Assembly (NCBI RefSeq): GCF_002797755.1
Contig: NZ_PGFI01000013.1
Coordinates: 62,001 to 126,000, forward strand
Reading direction: 5' to 3'
DNA length: 64,000 nt
From: Brevirhabdus pacifica
GTDB lineage: Bacteria; Pseudomonadota; Alphaproteobacteria; Rhodobacterales; Rhodobacteraceae
Positions within the stretch are counted from its first letter, which is position 1. Every line of letters starts with the position of its first letter. The notes beneath the pieces were generated by a model that had not been told where the DNA came from, ran no database searches, and worked only from the letters and a program-made list of their open reading frames with translations. Shown here piece after piece: positions 58,003 through 64,000 of this stretch. The translations under genes and the position numbers were made by a program.

Positions 58003-59082
58003 TCAGGCGGCCTTGGCGGCGCCGATGACCGGGTCGAGCGATCCGTCGGCATAGCGTCTGGCCATGTCATCCATCGGGATGACCTTGATCTTCGAGGCGT
58101 TTCCGGCCGTTCCGAACCGCTCGAACCGGTCACGGCACAGATCCTCCATCTCCTGCATGGCGGGGATCAGGAACTTGCGCGGGTCGAACTCTTTCGGGTT
58201 CTGGGTGGCGACCTTGCGGAACTGCGCGGTCATCGCCATGCGGCAATCGGTGTCGATGTTGACCTTGCGGACCCCGGACTTGATGCCCTTTTCGATTTCC
58301 TCCACCGGCACGCCGTAGGTCTGGGGCATCTCACCGCCGAATTCGTTGATCATGTCCTGCAACGACTGCGGCACCGAGGAGGATCCGTGCATGACCAGAT
58401 GCACCGTGGGAATGCGCTTGTGGATTTCGGCGATGCGCGTCATCGCCAGGATCTCGCCGTCGGGCTTGCGCGAGAACTTGTAGGCCCCGTGCGAGGTGCC
58501 GCAGGCGATCGCCAGCGCGTCGACCTTGGTCGTGGCAACGAAATCGGCAGCCTGGTCGGGGTCGGTCAGAAGGTCCTCCATCGACAGCTTGCCGACCGCG
58601 CCCGATCCGTCCTCTTCGGCGGCTTCCCCGGTTTCCAGCGATCCCAGAACGCCCAGCTCACCCTCGACCGAGGCGCCGACCCAATGGGCCATCTGCGACA
58701 CCCGCTGCGTGATGTCCACGTTGTATTCGTAGGAGGCGGGCGTCTTCATGTCCGCCTCGAGAGAGCCGTCCATCATCACCGAGGTGAAGCCGTGGCCGAT
58801 TGCGCTGAGGCATGTCTGTTCGTTGTTGCCATGGTCCTGATGCATGCAGATCGGGTTGTTCGGAAACATCTCGGCCAGCGCCTGAACCATGTGGCGCAGC
58901 ATGATGTCACCGGCGTAGGACCGGGCGCCGCGACTGGCCTGGAGGATCACGGGGGCGTCCACGGCCTCGGCGGCCTTCATGATGGCGATGCCCTGTTCCA
59001 TGTTGTTGATGTTGAATGCCGGGACCCCGTAACCATACTCGGCGCCGTGATCCAGAAGCTGGCGAAGCGTAATCAGTGCCAT
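58003..59082 (-). CDS. fba: Class II fructose-bisphosphate aldolase (CbbA)
   Basis: This 359-residue zinc aldolase forms fructose 1,6-bisphosphate and sedoheptulose 1,7-bisphosphate. Zn and catalytic residues: CMHQDHGNN (His81, Asp83, His84), [22 protein letters not shown] and [11 protein letters not shown]. The form is the Calvin-type CbbA group. 15 bases separate it from pgk. Confidence 0.95.
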   Translation of the reverse strand: MALITLRQLLDHGAEYGYGVPAFNINNMEQGIAIMKAAEAVDAPVILQASRGARSYAGDIMLRHMVQALAEMFPNNPICMHQDHGNNEQTCLSAIGHGFTSVMMDGSLEADMKTPASYEYNVDITQRVSQMAHWVGASVEGELGVLGSLETGEAAEEDGSGAVGKLSMEDLLTDPDQAADFVATTKVDALAIACGTSHGAYKFSRKPDGEILAMTRIAEIHKRIPTVHLVMHGSSSVPQSLQDMINEFGGEMPQTYGVPVEEIEKGIKSGVRKVNIDTDCRMAMTAQFRKVATQNPKEFDPRKFLIPAMQEMEDLCRDRFERFGTAGNASKIKVIPMDDMARRYADGSLDPVIGAAKAA

Positions 59083-59097
59083 TTGCGGTGAACCTCC

Positions 59098-60306
59098 TCA
59101 GGCTGCTTTGGTGGCCTGCATCAAGGCCGCGATACCGGGGAGCGCCTTGCCCTCCAGCCATTCCAGGAATGCCCCCCCGGCAGAGGAGACATAGGTGAAG
59201 TCGTCCGCGACCCCGGCGACGTTCAGCGCCGCGACGGTGTCACCGCCGCCGGCCACGCTGACGCAACTGCCCGCGCGCGTGGCCCGGGCGGCCTTTTGCG
59301 CCAGCGCGACCGTCGAACGGTCGAATGGCGGCACCTCAAACGCGCCCAGCGGGCCGTTCCAAAGGATCGTCCGTGCCCCGGCCACGACCTTCTCGAATTC
59401 GGCCAGCGAGTGGGGCCCGGCGTCGAGGATCATCATGTCATCGGGGCATTCGTCGGCGGCGAAGACATGCTGTTCGGCCCCTTCTGCAAATTCGCGCGCG
59501 CCGACGCAATCGGTAGGCAGCACCAGCCGGCAACCGGCCTTGGCGGCAAGCGCGCGGATCTCGGCGACGGTCTCGATCTGGTCGGCTTCGTGCAGCGATT
59601 TGCCCATGGGGGCGCCATCTGCGAACAGGAACGTGTTGGCCATGCCGCCGCCGATGATGACGGCATCTAGCTTGCCTACCAGGTTCTTCAGCACCGCGAT
59701 CTTCGAGGACACCTTGGCCCCGCCGACAATGGCGACGGCGGGGGATCGGGGCGCCTCGAGTGCGGCGGAAAGTGCCTCGATCTCCTCGATCAGCAGGGGG
59801 CCGGCGGCCGAGGGCAGCAGCCGGGTGATCGCATGGGTAGAGGCATGGGCACGGTGGGCGCAGGAAAAGGCGTCGTTGACATAGATATCGCCAAGACGGG
59901 CCAGCCGGGCCGCGAAACCCGGGTCGTTCGCGGCCTCGCCCTCGTCGAAGCGCAGGTTCTCGCACAACAGAACCTCGCCGTCGCGCAACAGGGCGGCCTG
60001 GGTTTCGGCAGCCTCGCCCGTGCAGGTTTCGGCGAAGCGCACCGGCACGCCCAGCGCGTCGGACAGCGCCGGGCACAGCTTTCCGACCGAAAACTCGGGC
60101 TCGGGGCTTTGCGGATCGGGGCGACCGAAGTGGGTCAAGATCACAAGCCGGGCGCCCCGGGCCAGAAGCGGTTTCATCCCGGCGGCGAAGCGTTCGATAC
60201 GCGTCGCGTCGGTGATCCGGTCGCCATCGACCGGCACGTTGAGGTCGGCGCGGACCAGCAATCGCTTGCCGCGCACGTCCATGTCATGGATGCGAGAAAT
60301 ATCCAT
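59098..60306 (-). CDS. pgk: Phosphoglycerate kinase
   Basis: This 402-residue two-domain kinase phosphorylates 3-phosphoglycerate, first reduction-phase step of the Calvin cycle. RVDLNVP appears as RADLNVPVDG; LTHFGRPD, VNDAFSCAHRAHAS, GGAKVSSKIAVLKNL and NGPLGAFE are conserved, and the nucleotide loop is SVAGGGDTVAAL. ATG 60306 has AAAGG upstream. Its place between cbbT and fba, with no GAPDH gene beside it, is a variant of the usual cbb order. Confidence 0.95.
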   Translation of the reverse strand: MDISRIHDMDVRGKRLLVRADLNVPVDGDRITDATRIERFAAGMKPLLARGARLVILTHFGRPDPQSPEPEFSVGKLCPALSDALGVPVRFAETCTGEAAETQAALLRDGEVLLCENLRFDEGEAANDPGFAARLARLGDIYVNDAFSCAHRAHASTHAITRLLPSAAGPLLIEEIEALSAALEAPRSPAVAIVGGAKVSSKIAVLKNLVGKLDAVIIGGGMANTFLFADGAPMGKSLHEADQIETVAEIRALAAKAGCRLVLPTDCVGAREFAEGAEQHVFAADECPDDMMILDAGPHSLAEFEKVVAGARTILWNGPLGAFEVPPFDRSTVALAQKAARATRAGSCVSVAGGGDTVAALNVAGVADDFTYVSSAGGAFLEWLEGKALPGIAALMQATKAA

Positions 60307-60332
60307 CAGATCAACCTTTCCTTCGTTCCGGT

Positions 60333-62330
60333 TCATCCCAGGCCAAGCTTGCGTTTCGCCACGGCGGCGACATTGGCGGCGGTGATGCCGAAATGTTCGT
60401 AAAGCTCGGGGGCCGGCCCCGAGGCGCCGAATCCCGTCATGCCGACGAAAGCGTCGGAGCGTTCCAGAAACACCTCCCAGCCGTGGCGCACCGCGGCCTC
60501 GATGCCGACGCGGGGGACCGTGCCCCTGACCTGCTGGCGGTATTCGGAGGGTTGTTCGCGGAACAGCTTGAAAGAGGGGGCCGAGACGACCGCGGCGCCA
60601 ATGCCTTCGGCGGCAAGCAGATCGGCGGCGTTCATGGCGATCTCGACCTCGGAGCCGGTGGCGATCAGCGTCACCTGGCGGGTGCCTTCGGCTTCGCGCA
60701 GCACATAGGCGCCCCGGGCGACAAGGTTTTCGCCTTCGTGTTCGGTGCGCAGTGTCGGCAGCCCCTGCCGCGACAGGCACATCAGCGTCGGCGTCGCGGT
60801 GGCGGTGGCGGCGATCTGCCAGGCCTCAGCGGTCTCGACCGCGTCGGCTGGGCGGATCACCGTAAGGTTGGGAATGGCGCGCAGCCCCGAGATGGTTTCC
60901 ACCGGCTGGTGAGTCGGCCCGTCCTCGCCCAGACCGATGGAATCGTGGGTCATCACATAGGCGACCGGGAGGCCCATCAGGGCCGACAGGCGGATCGCGG
61001 GACGGCAGTAATCGGCAAAGGCCAGAAAGGAGCCGCCATAGGTGAAGAACCCGCCATGCAGCGCGATGCCGTTCATCGCCGCCGCCATCGCGTGCTCCCG
61101 GATGCCGTAATGGATGTAATCGCCCGAATAATCGCTGCGGGTCACGGGCCGCATGCCGCTTGTCATCGTGTTGTTGGACCCGGTGAGGTCGGCCGATCCG
61201 CCAATCGAATTCGGTAAGGTGCTGTTGATCACTTCCAGCGCCATTTCCGATGCCTTGCGGGTCGCCACCTTGGGCTTGTCCGCCGAAAGCCCGGCCTTGT
61301 AGGTATCGATCGCCTTGGCCAAGCGGTCGGCGTCGACCGGCGCGAGGGAGGCATCGAACGCACCGCTTTCGGGGCTGTCGGCCTTGCGCGCGCGCCACTC
61401 GGCGCGAGCCTCGGCGCCGCGTCGCGCCACGGCCTGCCAGGCGGCCCGCACGTCATCGGGCACCTCGAACGGGGGCGCGGTCCAGCCCAGCGCGTCGCGG
61501 GTGGCGGCGATTTCCTCGTCGCCCAGGGGGGCGCCGTGCACCTTGTGGCTGCCCGCCTTGTTGGGCGCGCCCTTCCCGATCACCGTGCGGCAGGCGATCA
61601 TCGAGGGTTTGCCGGTCTCGGCCCGGGCGGCCTCGATCGCGGCGGCGATGGCCTGGTTGTCGTGACCGTCGATTGACTGGACATGCCAGCCCGCCGCCTC
61701 GAAGCGCATGGCCTGATTCATGGATGTGGACAGGTCGGTCCCGCCGTCGATCGTGATCCGGTTGTCGTCCCAGAAGACGACAAGGCGGCCAAGGCCCAGG
61801 TGGCCGGCAAGGTCGATCGCCTCGTGGCTGATCCCCTCCATCAGGCATCCGTCGCCGGCCAGGACATAGGTGAAGTGATCCACCAGCCCATCGCCGAACC
61901 GCGCGTTGTGCATCCGCTCGGCAAGGGCCATGCCGACAGCGGTCGAGATCCCCTGACCCAGCGGGCCGGTCGTGGTCTCGATCCCCTTGGCGTGGCCGTA
62001 TTCCGGGTGCCCGGCGGTGCGATAGCCCATCTGCCGGAAATTCCGGATCTGGTCGGCATCCATGTCGTCATAGCCCAGAAGATGGTTGATCGCGTAGACC
62101 AGCATGGAGCCGTGGCCGGCACTCATGACAAAGCGGTCGCGATCGGGCCATTGGTGGTCGGCCGGGTCGATCCGCATGAAGCGGTTGAACAGGACGGTCG
62201 CCACATCGGCCAGGCCCATCGGCGCGCCGGGGTGGCCGGAATTGGCGGCCTGGACCGCATCCATGGACAGGACGCGGATCGCGCTGGCCATGCGGGCCTC
62301 GTCCGAGGTGACGGGGATCTGTTGGTTCAT
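60333..62330 (-). CDS. tkt: Transketolase (CbbT)
   Basis: This 665-residue thiamine-diphosphate enzyme exchanges two-carbon units in ribulose-bisphosphate regeneration. [13 protein letters not shown] and DDNRITIDG form the ThDP-Mg site; the Pyr domain has [20 protein letters not shown] and [16 protein letters not shown]. Full length. It starts 10 bases beyond the prk stop. Confidence 0.96.
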   Translation of the reverse strand: MNQQIPVTSDEARMASAIRVLSMDAVQAANSGHPGAPMGLADVATVLFNRFMRIDPADHQWPDRDRFVMSAGHGSMLVYAINHLLGYDDMDADQIRNFRQMGYRTAGHPEYGHAKGIETTTGPLGQGISTAVGMALAERMHNARFGDGLVDHFTYVLAGDGCLMEGISHEAIDLAGHLGLGRLVVFWDDNRITIDGGTDLSTSMNQAMRFEAAGWHVQSIDGHDNQAIAAAIEAARAETGKPSMIACRTVIGKGAPNKAGSHKVHGAPLGDEEIAATRDALGWTAPPFEVPDDVRAAWQAVARRGAEARAEWRARKADSPESGAFDASLAPVDADRLAKAIDTYKAGLSADKPKVATRKASEMALEVINSTLPNSIGGSADLTGSNNTMTSGMRPVTRSDYSGDYIHYGIREHAMAAAMNGIALHGGFFTYGGSFLAFADYCRPAIRLSALMGLPVAYVMTHDSIGLGEDGPTHQPVETISGLRAIPNLTVIRPADAVETAEAWQIAATATATPTLMCLSRQGLPTLRTEHEGENLVARGAYVLREAEGTRQVTLIATGSEVEIAMNAADLLAAEGIGAAVVSAPSFKLFREQPSEYRQQVRGTVPRVGIEAAVRHGWEVFLERSDAFVGMTGFGASGPAPELYEHFGITAANVAAVAKRKLGLG

Positions 62331-62340
62331 CTTCGCGTCC

Positions 62341-63213
62341 TCACTGTTTTCTGGACTCGTCGACCAGCCGCTGGATCATCGGGGTGAAGATCAGCTGCAT
62401 CGCCAGGTCCATCTTGCCGCCGGGAACGACCAGGCTGTTGGCGCGGGTCATCCAGCTGTCGTGGATCATCGAGGTCAGATACTGGAAATCGATGCCGCGC
62501 GGATTTTTGAAGCGGATGACCAGCAGGCTCTCGTCGGCGGTGGGGATCCAGCGCGCGATGAACGGGTTCGAGGTGTCCACGACGGGCACGCGCTGAAAGT
62601 TGATGTCGGTTTCGGAAAACTGCGGACAGATGCAGTGCACATAGGCGTGCATGCGCCGCAGGATCGTGTCGGTCACGGCCTCGGTCGTGTACCCGCGCGA
62701 GGCCTTGTCCCGGTGGATCTTCTGGATCCACTCCAGGTTGATGACCGGCACCACCCCGATCTTCAGGTCGGCCAGCGCCGCCAGATTGACCTGATCGTTG
62801 ACCACGGCGCCGTGGAGCCCCTCGTAGAACAGAAGATCGGATTCCTCCTGAAAGGCGGTCCAGGCGGTGAAATGCCCGGGCGGGACGCCGAATTTCTCGG
62901 CCTCCTCGTCGTCATGGACATAATGGCGCTTCAGCCCGTTGCCGGTCTCGCCATATTCGCGGAACACGCGCTCCAGCTCGCCCAACTCGTTGGCATCATA
63001 GCTGAAGTGGCTGAAGGTGTAATCGCCCTCGGCCATCCGCTTTTGCAGCTCGGTTTTCATCTGGGCGCGGTCGTAACGGTGAAAGGCGTCCCCCTCGATC
63101 GAGGCGGCCTTAACCCCCTCGCGACGGAAGATCGCATCGAAGGTGGTCTTCACCGTCGAGGTGCCCGCCCCGGAGGAGCCTGTGACCGAGATGATCGGAT
63201 GCTTCTTTGACAT
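62341..63213 (-). CDS. prkB: Phosphoribulokinase (CbbP)
   Basis: This 290-residue class I bacterial phosphoribulokinase makes the CO2 acceptor ribulose 1,5-bisphosphate and is diagnostic of the Calvin cycle. P-loop GSSGAGTST (~12-20); [12 protein letters not shown] holds the catalytic Asp; [11 protein letters not shown] and [24 protein letters not shown] (in parts) are conserved. Class I enzymes are activated by NADH. Start ATG 63213, 13 bases after the fbp stop. Confidence 0.96.
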   Translation of the reverse strand: MSKKHPIISVTGSSGAGTSTVKTTFDAIFRREGVKAASIEGDAFHRYDRAQMKTELQKRMAEGDYTFSHFSYDANELGELERVFREYGETGNGLKRHYVHDDEEAEKFGVPPGHFTAWTAFQEESDLLFYEGLHGAVVNDQVNLAALADLKIGVVPVINLEWIQKIHRDKASRGYTTEAVTDTILRRMHAYVHCICPQFSETDINFQRVPVVDTSNPFIARWIPTADESLLVIRFKNPRGIDFQYLTSMIHDSWMTRANSLVVPGGKMDLAMQLIFTPMIQRLVDESRKQ

Positions 63214-63226
63214 TTCGCTCTCTTTC

Positions 63227-64000
63227 TCAGGCGCGGAACAGGCCGCGATTGCCGAAAAGGGCCGAGATCTCTTCATCCGGCAGCTCATGGTAGCCCGCGA
63301 CGCGCATGACCTTGTCCACGCCCCCGAAGACCAGCGGCGATCGGGCGTGAAGCTCGTCGGGCACTATGTCCAGGATCGGGTCAGACCCGTTCGAGGCCAT
63401 GCCGCCCGCGGCCTCGACCAGAAAGGCGATCGGCGCGCATTCATAGACCAGACGAAGGCGGCCGTGGGCGTAACCCTCCCGCGCGTCGGACGGGTAAAGG
63501 AAGATGCCGCCCCGCGTGAGGATACGGTGGGTTTCGGCGACCAGCGAGGCGACCCAGCGCAGGTTGAAGTTGCGGCCGCGCGGCCCTTCGGCGCCGGCGA
63601 CCAGATCGTCGACATAGGCGCGGACCGGCTTGGTCCAGTGCCGGTAGTTCGACGCGTTGATCGCATATTCCGCCGAGTCGATGCCGACCCCGGCGGGCGA
63701 GGCGACCTGAACGAATTCCTGCGTCTCAGGGTCCAGCACGAATTTGAGAATGCCGTCGCCCACGGTCAGAACCACGGAACATTGCGGCCCGTAGATCGCA
63801 TAGCCCGCAGCGATCAGTTCGCGCCCCGGGCGAAGGAAGGTCGCATCGCCGTCCGGTCCGGCGGGGTAGATGCCGAAGATGGCCCCGATCGAGACGTTGG
63901 TGTCGATGTTGGAGGAGCCGTCCAGCGGATCGATCGCCAGGCCAAGCCCGCCCTGCCCGTTCAACTCGACGACGCTGTCCTGTTCCTCGGACGCGTAATA
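63227..64000 (-). CDS. cbbF: Fructose-1,6-bisphosphatase class I (CbbF), N-terminus outside window
   Basis: The window holds the last ~257 residues. The metal site [24 protein letters not shown] and the sugar-phosphate region ([59 protein letters not shown], here in parts) are clear. It dephosphorylates fructose (and probably sedoheptulose) bisphosphate. It leads the visible cbb genes; RuBisCO and cbbR presumably lie further right, outside the window. Confidence 0.94.
   Translation of the reverse strand, partial: YYASEEQDSVVELNGQGGLGLAIDPLDGSSNIDTNVSIGAIFGIYPAGPDGDATFLRPGRELIAAGYAIYGPQCSVVLTVGDGILKFVLDPETQEFVQVASPAGVGIDSAEYAINASNYRHWTKPVRAYVDDLVAGAEGPRGRNFNLRWVASLVAETHRILTRGGIFLYPSDAREGYAHGRLRLVYECAPIAFLVEAAGGMASNGSDPILDIVPDELHARSPLVFGGVDKVMRVAGYHELPDEEISALFGNRGLFRA

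Noticed and set aside
56258-64000. RuBisCO, CbbX or CbbR within the window
   Set aside because: Every frame in this part is accounted for by other cbb genes and the tRNA; they must lie outside if present.

Overview
The window is a high-GC, gene-dense stretch of chromosome from an alphaproteobacterium, most likely a Rhodobacterales/Rhodobacteraceae member. The evidence is the gene orders (slt divergent from dapA-smpB; rsfS-rlmH-gpmI-envC-ctpA-rppH; CPBP protease-accD-folC), lineage-typical families (DUF6478, MbfA, split MnmD/MnmC) and a recurrent intergenic motif. A Calvin-Benson-Bassham (cbb) operon at the right end indicates an organism able to fix CO2. RuBisCO itself is not in the window, and no photosynthesis genes are seen.

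Layout. 1-1555: right part of an IS1595-type insertion sequence, with a transposase and a partial passenger gene, lower in GC than its surroundings, sitting just 3' of a class A penicillin-binding protein gene (1652-3862). 4123-5908: glnK-amtB nitrogen sensing and ammonium uptake, with a classic terminator. 5943-9544: a sulfur/persulfide group (rhodanese, ETHE1-like metallo-hydrolase, aminotransferase, 3-mercaptopyruvate sulfurtransferase). 9671-13318: smpB, dapA and a divergent soluble lytic transglycosylase. 13412-18687: DMT transporter, mnmD and a divergent mnmC-like oxidoreductase, map, sfsA, a CinA-like protein. 18684-21070: three tightly packed genes (GNAT, AhpD-like, OmpA-like). 21096-28001: LysR regulator, fadH, three poorly characterised Rhodobacterales genes, ilvD. 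28253-34827: CPBP protease, accD, folC, small membrane protein, zapE, MFS transporter. 34876-41613: HAD hydrolase, DUF188 protein, fghA, AEC transporter, MbfA ferritin, NYN-domain protein, glutathione-dependent formaldehyde dehydrogenase, rppH. 41693-46728: ctpA, envC-like, gpmI, rlmH, rsfS. 46868-48928: MscS channel and a secreted protein. 49306-55146: leuC, leuD, a membrane protein, a nuclease-like secreted protein, leuB. 55295-56489: DMT transporter and tRNA-Pro(CGG). 56588-64000: cbb operon, cbbF-cbbP-cbbT-pgk-fba-rpe-cbbY, transcribed leftward.

How genes work together. GlnK gates AmtB. The aminotransferase and SseA can turn cysteine into protein-bound persulfide, and the ETHE1-like enzyme and rhodanese can oxidise or transfer that sulfur. 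AdhC and FghA complete glutathione-dependent formaldehyde oxidation. LeuCDB, IlvD and DapA serve amino acid synthesis. The cbb genes regenerate ribulose bisphosphate and recycle 2-phosphoglycolate.

No clear defence island, prophage, CRISPR array or biosynthetic cluster was found. The most notable non-genic signals are a composite intergenic motif present three times, an 11-codon leader ORF coupled to rsfS, an IS-borne passenger gene overlapping the transposase, and a nuclease-like reading frame that runs 107 bp into leuB.
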